DNA from: Phoronis australis
Lineage: Eukaryota > Phoronida > Phoronidae
DNA length: 64,000 bases
Direction: 5' to 3'
Assembly (NCBI GenBank): GCA_002633005.1
Contig: NMRA01000253.1
Span: 135,251 to 199,250 of the forward strand
Shown: piece by piece, positions 23,641 to 36,846 of the stretch
Layout: every line of letters starts with the position of its first letter
Position numbering within the stretch: the first letter of the stretch is position 1
Position numbers and translations under genes: made by a program
Notes under the pieces: generated by a model
What the model saw: the letters and a program-made list of their open reading frames with translations, nothing else
Database searches by the model: none
What the model was told of the DNA's origin: nothing

Positions 23641-25255
23641 ACAATACGACGCCGAATACAACCGGTAGAGGATATATTCCTCTGGATTTAGACTAGATGA
23701 AAAATTTTAGACATGGAAGCGACAGTTTGAGACTTATTGAGTCGCACTGTATGCGTAATAGATCAAGTCACCGCTTTTGACTTCAACGAATGCCTAGCAG
23801 ACATCGTTGAGAATTGAACTGAATTTGTTGTTTTGACAGTCTGGTCAAAGTTAAGCCTACTAAGCCCACAAATGCGTTTTTCGCCCAAAAACCGATTGCA
23901 CATGCCTTGGACTCTACATCTTGAACTTTTCTGTCAAATTCTTCCTTTCATTTCCCCTCGTTTTCTTTTATTCTGTTCCTCTGCCATCAAATGTATGATT
24001 CAAAGATCAAGAAATATTCTATTCAATCATAACCTTGTTGTTGTTTCTACCTTCTCAATGAAGATTGACGATCTCTTGAAGACCATAAGCATCTGTTCAG
24101 AGACAAGGAAAAGCACTCAATCAACTCTCTAACATTAGAAACGCACAAGGTCGTTCAACCATAAATGTTTAATCAATCGCGAGACATTACGAAAACAGAG
24201 CCGGGAAGTTTCATTATTAATTACAGTTGAGCCCTCAAGCCAGCATTTGCAATTTGGCAATTTTGGGAGGCCATTTTGTTGATGTACCACCATAATTTCG
24301 AAAAATAATTTGACAATTCTGTGTCTACGTTGGCTCTGATAAAATTGATTGCGTATTGAAATGTCGTTTCCAGGAAATATGTTTTCACTGGAGTATGGTT
24401 CGTGATCAATTTTTACGAAGCTTTTAAATGAAAAAGTCCAAAGAGACTCTTTAAGTCTTAGTGGAGTGACCTAATGACCCAGCTATTGCCAGCTCAAAAT
24501 ATCATAGGTCACGTGGGCCTCATCTCTTCCAAGTTAAACAATTAACAAGAGGTTTTATCAGATACTCCACACGGGTTTACGTCTACAACATTCCTCTTCT
24601 TAGGGAAACGTGTGCAACACTGACGGCTAAATGAAACTAAAGTTTGACCAGATATACATTCGCGATAACCTTGAACCGGTAGGTATAATATCATTTTTCT
24701 CTTATTGGTCATGTTCCCTAAAACTAGCCATCAGTATGAGATTAAAATAATGGTCATTCAGTTGAGTTCCTCGTCAAAATTGCAACAGCTTTCATAAAAA
24801 TAGTGTTGATAACATTCCACCCTGTGCGTGCGTACACCATATAAAAAATTGTCGTCTGCTTTCGTTGAAATTGGGAAGGTGACATGCTGTGCATCGATAC
24901 CCATCAAATCACAGCTTCGTTGGAAAACACGCCGTTTCAGGATTTCTTCTCCGGTTCAGTGAAGTGTAACGACTCCACATTTTTGTAATGTTTATAACGA
25001 AATCTTCAGAATGCAATGAATATACATAACCCAGAAAGCGCTAAGAGGCATTAGATCTGGGTAAAAAAATACAAAAGAAGTCTATATACAATGATTATAT
25101 ACGAATACATCAATAAAAAACTGATGTTAAGAATACAATGATATATGACAACGAATGAAAATAATTCATTTTCATTCAGATGTATAAAATTCTATCCACT
25201 CACACAAAGAGATTTAATGTTATAAAGAAATTCTGATACTATTTCAAATAAAACC

Positions 25256-25700
25256 TTATTTTCTTTGAGTTAAGTTCTTGACATCCATACATGTATAGAA
25301 AGAAATTAATTTTGTTGTACAATTGCGGAATTTCAGAATATTTTTATAAACATTGGGGTATTGTTCGAGTGCCTGGAAGAGCTGTACCCTCTCCTCCTTG
25401 CATACTTCACAAGCAAAGAAAACATGAGGATATGTCTGGGTATCTCCACAGGAACACAGTCAAATGGTATTTTAATGCTAATATACGTGTACGTACGTTA
25501 ATCTTCAGCTGTCGACCAACATATACATTTCTATACATGTTTCCTAAAATAAGGTGGTTATCCATAAATTCTTGTAACCTTAAAATATCTCTAGAGGTCG
25601 GATCCATTGTGTTTATAAACGCGTTTAGACACATGCGGCTACATGCGAAACAAACTTTTAAGTTCGTTTGCGCACGCACCAAGTTCAATCCGTATGATTA
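25256..25700 (-). mobile_element. LINE retrotransposon 3' fragment (end of reverse-transcriptase ORF)
   Basis: On the minus strand, a frame ending at TAA 25256-25258 contains CSCGDTQTYPHVFFAC. This is the CxCG...HxxxxC knuckle found at the C-terminus of many LINE ORF2 proteins. It runs about 66 codons to the stop. Upstream, the open frame continues only after a frameshift near 25460, so the copy is broken. The 5' parts (endonuclease and polymerase core) are absent. The family is not identifiable from this piece. Confidence 0.5.
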
Positions 25701-28700
25701 TTTTACTAATTTAAATCTAAGAATGTACAGGGAGTTCGAATTAAGTAGTTCTAAAACGGTATGCTTTCAATAAAATCCTATTTCTAACTGTTTTATGTTG
25801 AATAATATAAATACAGTATATATCGGATGCCATTTACAGATAAAGTAATATATACACTAAGCGGCGCCTCAAGTGAAATCAATTTACCTCACCGGTATAG
25901 TCCAGGAACCATACCCATCGACATTAAGTCTCGGTTAATCTTTCAGTTTTTAACATTTTTGGGAATTTTGTATTTCTACATCAAAATATCCTGACTTCTG
26001 AATTCATGTCATTGAAAGGAAGATTTTCCAGGAATTATGAATTTTAGATAAAATGCATGACCATCACTAATGAATCAATGTTGACAGGAAGGGAAATGAA
26101 GTTTGTGCATGCTTTCACTAATTAAATCTTAACTTGAAACAATTTTGGTTTGCTAAACCGAAGTGAAGACCTTTTATATCATTCAAATACTTTAAATAAT
26201 AAATATACATGTATTATCATAACGGCCGTTATAATAAGGTTATTACAACACCTATCTCTTATATTATTCTGATAAACCCTGCTCACTATGTTACTTCATA
26301 ACAATATTCGATCCGTTTAAATCCGAGTCCGTCCATGTCCCTAAAACAACAATGGACAATTAAGAACAACGTTTATTGACCCCGGCCGTTATCATACCAG
26401 CTGCACTCTCCACTATTGGCGCATAATACGTAAGAATAAATAACGATGATAACCAAGCCTCTCTTCAAATATAGATCGATAAAGATTACTCGAGTATCTT
26501 GCACATTCTCGTTTAGTCACGTGACTGCGTGTTCCAGTTATTCTTCATATCTACAAAGCATAAATTCAGTCACAGTAACGGTCTTGTCCAAGTCCATATT
26601 CATCTGACCTGGTTTTATGTGCAAACGGCCACCTGCTGTGAAGAGAAAGTTTGCCCAGAACTTGAGATTAAGACTGATGAAGTTGAACAGATTATAGGTA
26701 AATACGAGAAAGGTTTAATGTTCTTGATACTTCGAGATTTTGCTACTTGCTACGAACTACACCCTTACTACTTGTTGTGACTAAATTAGAGCACATTTTT
26801 CAGTTCTTCAACGTTTTGACATCTCTTTTTCGTGGTGGACCACTCCCAATCAGTCATGTATATTTAAACCTGTTTGTTCTAAGTTGATCGAATTGATCCT
26901 GGTCAGAAATTAGCCCTTGTTTCATGACTGTGAGCTCGCTATTTAGAAAAAATCTTTTGCAAACCTAGAACCAATATACACAACACCATGTACGTGCCGT
27001 TAATAAAAATGTTTTACTAATGAAGGCTTGGATGACTACGACGACCAAGGTGAAAACTGAGTCTAACTGCACTTACGTTTCGGAATATTGTCGAAGCTGT
27101 TTTCAATTCCCGGATGTGTATGTGTTTTAAGAAGCAGGATGCCCCACCAGCCTGAATAATATGGATCGTTTCCTGGACTCCAGAAAATCGCAAAAACAAA
27201 CGTGCTATTTCACAGGTTTTCGCGTGGTGTAGCCATAAAGTAGAAGCAAAATAAGAGATTACACTAGCTTTTTATGAAAGTGCCATGCGTCTTTCGGGAC
27301 AGCCCTGCTTTTACGCTAAATAAGATCTCAATTTTCAGTTGGAGACAATGTACATTTGTGTGATGTGTTTGTTTGTTTTTAAAACAGACTGCGTACAGTT
27401 TGAGCTCCGCCACGCACCTGCTAGTGTGAGATGTTCCCACAGTGGAACAGAAACAGTGAATTCTAAATTCCCTATTCTATCCCGTCCGTCCTTTCAACCG
27501 AACCAACTAGTAAATTTAGTGGCTGCAGTTTTGGTAGGTTACGCTATCATTCTTGGCTTTTCACCGACTCTCGTCAGTTTTGTGGTCTTGAGTGGCCTCG
27601 ATTTTATGGCAAGAAATTCGGTTTGCGTAGCGCCACCTAGCTTCCACGCGGAAAAAAACCTCGTTATTGTAAATGGCCAAGCAGCTGCGCTCACTCCTAG
27701 TGGAACACACTGGATTTTTTTGATATTTCGTGCCATTCTTTCATCAAAATTGTCGTTTAAAATTTATTTGTTATACTTTAGTCTGTCTAATGAATGTATG
27801 TCTTTCTTAGTATGACGTACTGAGCTCATGAGCTACAATGTACTGTATTATTCCGTGGACCGTTGTTAAATAAATAAGTCAATGGGTCTTCGTTGTCTGG
27901 CCTGTGATAAAGGACCATTAGTGCCCCCCCTCCATTGGAATGAAACCCTCTAGTATGGCTTCGACAGGCTCAGTCGTGCATCAGATCAACAGCTGCCGAC
28001 TACACAATACGGATTTATGGGCCACGTTCGAAATTTTCGTACACGTCTCGCGAACACACTTGCAGGGGATAAAAAATAAAGCCTACTCCACACACATGTC
28101 CACTTGTCTTGTTGAATTATTGTCGCGAACTACTAGAGGTAATTAACATATCACTCTCGAAGATCTCTCGACTCCTGATACTTTTGTTTTTCCCTGAGGA
28201 GTTGCCATGGACTTACGGAGAATGCAAATTGTATTGTTACGACAACACTTCCATGCGATAGTCGACAATTCGGTACTAAAGGTTTCAGTTGTCTCGTCGG
28301 GTGCATCGTTTGAAAAACCTAGCCTTGGGTAGCGAAAGCCGGTCATTGTGACTGTTTGGAATAGTAAATATTCAAGGCGCATCACAAAGTCAAGTGCAAA
28401 GTTAAGCGAAGTAGGTCTACGGACTCGGTGAGGAGAAGTTTGTAGGATCATCGGTGTACATGTACATGCCCATCTGTTGCTTTTCCATTTAAACCTTTTC
28501 AGAACATCGACTAAACATATGACCGAACGATAAATGAAGGTTTCCGGTGTACCCTGGATTCAGTGTCTGGCGATCTGACTTTAGTTGAATAGAGCATCTG
28601 CCAAAATTATGTACATGTAGTCACTGAATGTCTTGCCTTACGTCGGCATTCAAGTACCTATTGGGATGAGCTTCGTAGACGAAAGTCACTTTGACGCGAG

Positions 28701-31700
28701 ACAAGCTAGTGTGCTCACGTGCTTTGCCGGTAACGTACGGCGAAGACTTGCGTAATTACTCTTTTTCGAGAGAAACTTGACACTAATTAAGAAGACGAAC
28801 GTACATATCTCAGCGCTTTCGAATTTTTTTTGCCTGCTCACTGATTTGCAATTACATAGAAACCAAGAGCACAAAGTTGTGTTTACTTATTTTGACACTG
28901 TGATCAAAATCTCGGATTGATTTCGTCATCTTGTTTAAAAAAAAGTGTAAACCTTACTGCACAAAGAGATCATCAAGATAAGAATTCTTTTTGCATACGC
29001 TATAAACGGTGTCGCTAGGTAATATTCAACAACATGAATGATTCGTGAACATTCGTGCATTATTAAACACAGTTTTGATATTGGTAGAAAATAGTTTGTT
29101 TAATGAACAACTAACACTAGCGGGTTAGAGTTACAAGTGACGCGTTGGAAGGATAATTTCAGTAAAATTTTGCGTTTTCACTGAAACAAGATCTTGTTAA
29201 CTGAACTAGCGCCACCTTCTGCAAATCCGAGCATCATGCGCTAGACTTCTAGTGAGGAATTTTCGCGTATGGAACAGAAACCGCTACTACAATTCCATAA
29301 ATTAACCTTTCAGTCTCATTGCTTCATCTCTCTGGGGACCGTCAACTATTCTGCCAGCCTACGAGTAAGCTCCCTAACACACTCGCGAAACAATCGCCTT
29401 TCTCGAATGATATTGAGTTTTGTATTGCACTTTTAATTACACGATGATGTCTTCTCGGAAACGCGGACACTTGTGCGGCATAATATGCACTTTCTCTGCG
29501 TATATACTCAGTGGTGTTCGCTCACAGTACTTGCACAGCATGAATACAAAACCTTATCCTACATTTGATATGCAATATCCTGGTGTGATTCATGTTACAT
29601 GATTGATAGAAACTGAAGAAACTCTTTGGAATATCATTTCATTCTTACTTTCTTTTACTGCATAGATTAGAATAACCCATCCCCTTGTAGAATAATGACA
29701 ATTACAATGACGATGACGATGGTGATGATTACGAAACAAGCAAGCTGTCTTTTATTGTATCTCCTACAACCTATAGCAAATGTGAAAGTCAAGACCTGCA
29801 GTGTATAAGTGTAGTCAGCTCAAGTGACTTTCCAAACAAGGAAGTCAATATTTAACCATGAACTTTAATTGTATTTTCCGCTTACACGTGCTGGAGGCTG
29901 GAACGAGGCAAATCGGAGTCGCAGACATTACCAGTCACGCGTAATTTTAAGAGACGTTGGTACAAAACGAATAAAAAAAATTCGCTTTTGAACAAGCCAA
30001 CAGTGCAGAGTGTCGAGGAGTTCGCCGTTATCGATCTATGATTTAGCAGTCATCTCATACAAAAATTAACGAATTGTGTTATTAGGAGAATAATGAGAAT
30101 GGGATTTAGCGGTTAATCGCCACCCATCTGTTCTTTTATGAACTATTTTCCAGGCGCTTTTCGTGCTTTTTACAGTACCTAAGGAATTTCTATTCGACGT
30201 AGAGTGTCTTGCCACGTTGTTCGTCTGTGCACGTCATTTTACGACGTGTTATGTTGTCTAGAAAGAGTTCCACAGTCTATTCAAAACCTCAGTCTGAAAT
30301 GGTTACAGAGTACTTACGAAATATTTTTATTTTAACGCACTCAACTACATTGACTACTTAAAACAAGAAGATTTGATCAATTTTAGCATTCCAATTCCTT
30401 TAGTTTTAAAATGTCATATAGCCAGTCTCACGCCAGAATGAGTAACACGGATTTTTTTGTTCTAAAGACTGATTCAGTACTACGAAAGCAATATCTTTTC
30501 TTCCGTTTATGATATTTCTATTGTTATTCAGCTTTGAAGTTTTAAAAGATGATCGCTTCGTATGTTAACATAATGACGTTGTCGGTTGGAAATTCAGCAC
30601 AGGGAGCCGATATACTTGACTTGTAGCCGTCATGTCAAGTCGTATGATTTTGTAAAGAGATATTCAAAAGCCTGTTCATGTCATTCTTCCTAAATGTATC
30701 TCAATATCAATCTACTGAGGAGATATGCAAAGCATGACTTGTGTTAAAATCTTTTCACTGACTTCATGATAGACGAAAATTTCTAGACAGTAAAAATCAC
30801 CAAGGTTATCAGTAAGTATAGAAAGAGTCCCCACTTCCCACATCCCGGATTCAACTCTCCTCTATTTGAGGTACAAAGGTATAGTATGCTTGGTATAGTT
30901 TCCGATAGGGTCTCTAGCACATTTTTGAGTCGGACAAGGAAAAGACGACTAATCGCGATTCACTTGGCTTTACATGTTTATGTTTGCATTGCACCTCACT
31001 ATGTAACTGTTTACTGTATTTTATTGGCATATCAAAGACAAATGGCAGACGAATCTTAATGCAACATTATGATCAGCACTGCAACAGTTTGTACATGTAC
31101 ATGTATACCGAGGGGCGAGTGTCTTGCGGTTTCAAAGCACTGTGGGTAATTATCGCAGAATAAGAGAGGGCGCTGTCGTATTTCAGGAAGTGACTGCATT
31201 GGCAGTGTTTGCCAATTCCTTCCAAATTTTGTCTGCTGCATACTCACATTGTTAAACCTCGATCCTTTTTGATGGTAAAAATGCAGTTTTGACAACTGAA
31301 ATTTTGCACCCAATTTTCAGAAAACAGCTTGTGTCACGAATTGTCCATTTTGCTGGTAGGGAGGGAATTAATTTTATACAGTGGTAATGCGCAATCTGTT
31401 TCGCTATACAGGCACTATGGGGTCTGGCGGTCGCTTGACCTAGATATAGGAAATATGAAGCGTAGCAAAAATATTGCACAGACTCAACAATCATTTCTCA
31501 GTATATTTTTGACGGGGAACAACAAAACTTTTTCAAAAGTCGCACCATTCTTTGATTACGTATGAATTTCATTCTGGTCTACAGGACGTACATTGTACAT
31601 GTACATGTATGTATATATCCAAAACACAATATGCCGCATCAGTAATTTCATATAATAACTTGTGTTAGCCGCGCACCAATCACCCGCATCCACCCAATGA

Positions 31701-33110
31701 GGAGCTAATAGATATTGATTTCCCTTTAGAATAAGCAACGTCCTTAGAACAACGGGCACGAGACCGCCTTACATGTATGTATGTTTCACTTCGGCATCGA
31801 TTCTACAGCGCTGAGGAGACACCACGCATATAAACGAGAAACTTAGACAGCAGATTAGAAATTGGTTGGACAAATGACCGTTCATGTGCTATTTTGTAAG
31901 TTATTTACAAGTAACCGTGCATTATGAGACCGTATGAAGGCGGAGCAGTTTCTTGTATGGAGACGGGAATCTTCTGTTATGATTTCGCAGCTGCAATCAC
32001 GTGTGCTACGAACTTGTATGCAGTAGTATGGATGTGGATGATATATAAATAGGTTCATCATAATTTCAACGTCAAATCTTCATCGAAACCATATTTGTTT
32101 GGTCCAAACTGCTCCTGCTTTGCGCAGTGACGGTTGTGTTAATTTTTTTAGTGGACGAGGCACTCAGCAGTTTTAAGTTCATGTATCAAAAATGAACGAT
32201 AGTACCTCAATGCAAGGATCAGCGATAACGACGACGATGATGAAGATGATGTGTTGTTGTGGTGATAAACACCGCCAGCCTGACTCATGTTAGCGTCTCG
32301 AGATGCATCTACGAACAAGCAATCAAGGAATAGTCATTATGACAGACGTTTGCTCATCGTTCAGTTGTTTACTATTAGACGGTTCCTAAATATGTTAGCG
32401 CAGGCCTAATGTATAACTGTGTCCCTGTGGACGCTGTGAAACTTACTGCGTCAACAGCAAAACGGATGGATGCATATATTACGGCTAAAGCATTATTGTA
32501 CAAAAGTAGCGGGTCCTGAAGAGGACATAAATTCTGATCAGCGCGCGTGTCTGTATCCGGACAATCAGGTAGAAGACTCCTGATGTATTTCGAAATTTAA
32601 AATCGGATTCCCTTTCCTTCTTGAATGTGCTTTTTCATACATTTTCACTGGCTTTGATCTTAGAACAAGTCTGATAAATAGGAAGGAACACTGAGTAAAT
32701 GCATTTCCGTTTCTATTTACCATTTATTATGATATTTTTTCCTACTAAAGTTTCATTCAACAGTAACCATCTAGTTGTTGGTGGTCCACCAGAAATTATA
32801 CAGCTGAGTAACATTTCAAAGGAAACATATGGCTGCAAGATCCTGTGATTAATAAAACTATCGATTTTAAGGCTGCTTCACGCTCAAGCATATGTAGTGA
32901 ATAACACACGGACGAATACGAGCCGCAAAAAATGCAAATGAGCTCAATCGATAATCAGCTTTTTAGAGGAACGCCGCTCTTTAGAATACTCATGGACAGC
33001 ACGAAGATGAAATGTATTGCAGACACGAACCATGTATTGATTTCCATTTAAATGCATGTATGTGTTTGGTAATGATTCGCGACTAAATACCCTTATCGAA
33101 TAATTCTTTT
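25700..33110. other. Long intergenic stretch before the MYND gene
   Basis: No gene is assigned over about 7.4 kb. I see scattered TACATGTA palindromes (28456, 31091, 31594), short GAT/GAC triplet tracts (about 29700 and 32225), and CTCF-like motifs at 27630, 29209 and 31165. A TATAAATA at 32044-32051 may belong to a 5' non-coding exon of the next gene. Open frames such as 27339-27815 (158 codons) have no domain or splice support. Confidence 0.45.
32044..32051 (+). promoter_or_regulatory. Possible TATA box for the MYND-finger gene
   Basis: TATAAATA lies 1.1 kb before the start codon at 33181. A good splice acceptor (TTTTACATTTCAG, ending 33119) lies just before that codon, so an untranslated first exon upstream is likely and this is a candidate promoter. 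The distance and the lack of an identified donor keep confidence low. Confidence 0.25.
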
Positions 33111-33180
33111 ACATTTCAGATTGGGTTAACATTGAACGTCGATATTTCGCGTTAGACAGTTAGCAGGCGTTACTACTGAG

Positions 33181-36100
33181 ATGGAAAATCACATTCACCA
33201 AGCCGCGTCGGCTTTAGCAGACGACAAGCTCGGAAAAGTTCTCACTGCTGGGGTAGCCACGATTATAACTCTTGTGTTTTCTTGGAAGTTCATCGTTGGA
33301 AAGCGCTTAAAACACAATTCTTTGTCGGACGATCTGTTGGAAGTAACTGAAAAGGTTGACGAAAACGACTACGCAGGCGCTGCTCGCTGGCAAAAACATG
33401 TAGACTGGGATGTGCAAGGCGACAGTTGCTTAAAATTGTTTGAAGACGAACGTGACAGTAATTACTGTTCTGACGATGAAAAATACAGTGGAATTACATC
33501 CGGGTATTCATCAACGTCCAAATTGTCGCCAAGTGAAGAGTTTGCTTCAGGCATTGTGTCGGAAACGACAAACGTACGCGGTGACAAGACACAAGAAGGC
33601 GAAATGAACAGTCAAATAGCCGAAAACGATACGAACATCGAGGACAAACATTTTTACATCGACAAAATTGACGGCAACGATGTCATAATAAACGGCATTG
33701 AGGAAACCATTTTGCTCCCGTTTCCATATGAGCCGACGTTTTCTGACTCTGAATGCGGGGCAGACGACGATGACATTGGTCGGAGTCTGGGCGTAATCGT
33801 GGAGGAGTCAGTGAGCGACGAGGACGCGAGTAACCATTGGTCTGAAAACACAAGTAGTCTTGAACAGAAAGAGACACTCGTGAGACAAGAGAAATTGAAG
33901 ACATTTCGTCACAATTTCGTTCAGTTTGGAGAGTACTACTCACGAAATGACCCCCCATTTTCGTGCATAGNGAAGAGTTTGCTTCAGGCATTGTGTCGGA
34001 AACGACAAACGTATGCGGTGACAAGACACAAGAAGGCGAAATGAACAGTCAAATAGCCGCAAACGATACGAACGTCGAGGACAAAAATTTTTACATCGAC
34101 AAAATTGACGGCAACGATGTCATAATAAACGGCATTGAGGAAACCATTCTGCTCCCGTTTCCATATGAGCCGACGTTTTCTGACTCTGAATGCGGGGCAG
34201 ACGACGATGACATTGGTCGGAGTCTGGGCGTAATCGTGGAGGAGTCAGTGAGCGACGAGGACGCGAGTAACCATTGGTCTGAAAACACAAGTAGTCTTGA
34301 ACAGAAAGAGACACTCGTGAGACAAGAGAAATTGAAGACATTTCGTCACAATTTCGTTCAGTTTGGAGAGTACTACTCACGAAATGACCCCCCATTTTCG
34401 TGCATAGTCGAGGAAGATGATGACGATGATGTTTTCTGTGAGGACTTTAGGCATTTCTCGTTAGATGTTAACAAAAATGATTCTAAGTTCGACGGCACCC
34501 AGTATCGAAACCTTGACGACAAGTTCCCGCGTAATGATCACACTAACGTCTCAAATAGCATACCTCACGAGTCAGAAATTGATTGCCATAGCAAAGCGAA
34601 CAATGGCAAGGAATTAACGTGGTGTCAACGTCCTATCCTTAATCAGTGTAGTTGTCATGGCAATAGAGAGTGTGACATGCGACAAAATCATGGCTTTTCG
34701 AATTCTTGCGAACAACTGCAAAGTTTCGCTTATCCAAAAGATACCACTACTCCAGTTCCCACCGATACTGGTGCCACCTGTAGTTGTGATGACGCAGAAG
34801 TTAAAGGCAAGCAAATGCAAAGTCATCCGGATTTTCCAGCGCTGGATTCGTATTATAAAACATGTCAAAATCTAAAAGACAAAAACAGTTGTGAAATAAA
34901 AATCGACTTGAGCGATCCCTGTTGCAAGGAACACGAACAAAAGTGTCTGACTACAGACCAATGTCAAGTTGACCCTGGAAATGACTCAATTACAGAAATT
35001 GTCACAGGTGACCCAAAACGCGATCTTGTGGGCGATTTAAAAGTTGATTCTAGTGGAAGTTCAGGTTTCATTAAAAGGAGATGCAACGATGTGGAAAGTA
35101 CGACGACCGAAAACGAGGTCACAGTTGAAAATAAATATAACCCGACACACGATAATGTTCACGATAATGCGGCAAGGTCGCTTAAAACAACACCTGCTCA
35201 GACGTCGCGAAGAGATAATATAAACGAGGACAGCCCTCATCCGGTGAATTATATCACGGGCTTCTGCAGTGAAAGAGAGGGGAGCAAGCTTAATTGGATT
35301 CTTCACAGGAATTTCGTAAACGAGAGTTTGAATAATGGAAAGGCAGAGACAGCGGAAGTAGGTACTGACCAAACCGCAGAAGACAGGCAAGTTGGGAGTG
35401 AAGCAAGTGACAAGGAAACTGAAGCACCCCGAGAGAGTGAGTCAATATCGTCTGAAGACTCATTCGACATGGATTTTCAACCACCGGTTTTCAGAAGGAT
35501 AGCTGGATTCCCTCGCACGATCAGTGGCGACATCCCCGAGCTAGCTGCGTCCTATGATGGCGGGTTCCAAAGGCTTGGAACAATCCCTCGAATTGCTAGC
35601 GGCCCCGTGGAGGAAATTAAACGTTCGTGCTACGCTAGAGATGAAACAGCAGCAAAACAGATTCCAGGAAAAGGTATGACATTTGCAGCCACAACTTTTG
35701 CACTTGTTGGTCACGAGAAGAAGCACGATTTCCAGACCGCCGCTCCTGCTGAACAACGCATTGCAGCCGGCAAGGAAATGGAAGACAAAGCGAGAGATTG
35801 TACACTGGCGCCTCCTGGAGACAAAGCTAAAACTAAAACTAACACACGTGGAGAAGAAGCATCTGCGCCTGTGAAAGATAAGAAGCGATCGTCCCTTTCC
35901 AAATTATTTGCTCTTTTTGGCAAGGGGGAGTCAAAAGCAAAACAAAAATTGTCATCCGAACGCTCGTTTACCCAGAGTATTAATGAAACAACGGCCAACC
36001 CTCCAGTCCTTAACAATCACCAGCCTGCAAACGCAAATCCCAGTCAAAATAACCATCGTCAGCTTCATCGCCTGGCGAGATCAAACGACCTAAGGCAAGA

Positions 36101-36846
36101 CCATGATAGATTTTTACTCATGGCAAATGGACATCGCTCCCAGACGCGTGCTTCTTCGAATGACAACATTTCTAATCGCAACGTGTCGACCAAGATACCT
36201 TACAACAATCACGAGGTCATGTGTCCTCCACTTGTCGACGCCTTTCCGTCCCAGAATTCCAAGCGTGACGCCCGAACTCGGCAACAAATTCATAATCAAA
36301 CAAGTGGAGTACTAAACAAATATTACGATACAAAATTAGACAGTATCACCGGTTCCTCAGATACGAGAAGATCTCTTGATCCCCGAAGCGCCAGGAATAT
36401 CGAGAATACACAGGTAGTTCTCGAAGATCTTGCAGTAAACCAGTCGGAAAACACGGCTCCATCTGTTGTGCCGAGAGAGCCGAGTTGGGAAAAATTGAAC
36501 AAAGCTCACTCCTTGAACAAAAACGAAAAGTTAGAGGCTTGTGATTCAGACTTCAAGTGCAATTACGTTGATAATAAACTTGGCTGTCAAGTTTATCATG
36601 AGCCAATAAATTCGAGAGTCGAAGGTGCGACTTCGCAGTCATCTACTTCGAGTACGTCATTGGATGACGGGTTGCGGGAAACTTCACGAGAACATTTGCG
36701 TAGTTGGCCTCAACAGAGTTTATCTGATGGTTGTGCGTTTAAAGAAGCGAGACAGCGACATGGACAAGTGGTAAAAAACAGTTACGGACTTTTGAAAGGA
36801 AGGAGTATTTCTGAAGGAAGAGTCAACGTTGAAGAGCCTAAACAGG
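33181..36846 (+). CDS. MYND-finger scaffold protein, coding exon 1 (contains a haplotype duplication)
   Basis: This is the first coding exon of a four-exon gene that ends at 50975. The ATG at 33181 follows a 5' UTR acceptor (AG at 33118-33119). Residues about 19-40 (KVLTAGVATIITLVFSWKFI) form a single hydrophobic segment, suggesting an N-terminal membrane anchor. The rest is polar, acidic (EEDDDDDVF) and probably disordered, with a basic patch (KDKKRSSLSKLFALFGKG) near its end. A GTAAGG donor at 36847 leaves phase 1. The assembly breaks the frame: 33535-33970 is repeated at 33972-34407 across an N at 33971. Removing 437 bases restores one frame and gives 1076 codons plus one base. I think this is one exon of one gene and not two genes. 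The complete protein is about 2232 residues. A relationship to apical-junction component AJM1 is possible but is based on recall of the C-terminal layout. Confidence 0.85.
33535..34407. repeat. 436-bp direct duplication across an N (haplotype join)
   Basis: 33535-33970 and 33972-34407 are the same sequence apart from about five substitutions that I could see, for example GTACGCGG against GTATGCGG. They are separated by exactly one N. The duplication shifts the reading frame by two bases inside an otherwise open exon. About 1 percent divergence plus the N indicates two alleles placed in series and not a real tandem repeat. Confidence 0.85.

Larger units (their letters stand above)
20920..25250. 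other. Gene-poor stretch with repeats
   Basis: It holds two opposed CTCF-like motifs (AGATGGCGC at 20926 and AGGAGGCGC at 20986), MITE family B copy 2 (21534-21645), a 109-bp tandem duplication (23397-23640), and an exon-like pair at 22203-22604 treated as a finding. No gene is assigned. Confidence 0.45.

Noticed and set aside
25291-25773. 160-codon plus-strand ORF
   Set aside because: It runs antisense to the LINE reverse-transcriptase end and has no domain of its own.
27339-27815. 158-codon plus-strand ORF with hydrophobic stretches
   Set aside because: There is no recognisable family, no coding bias that I can see, and no splice or poly(A) context. Length alone is not decisive in about 60 kb of AT-rich DNA.
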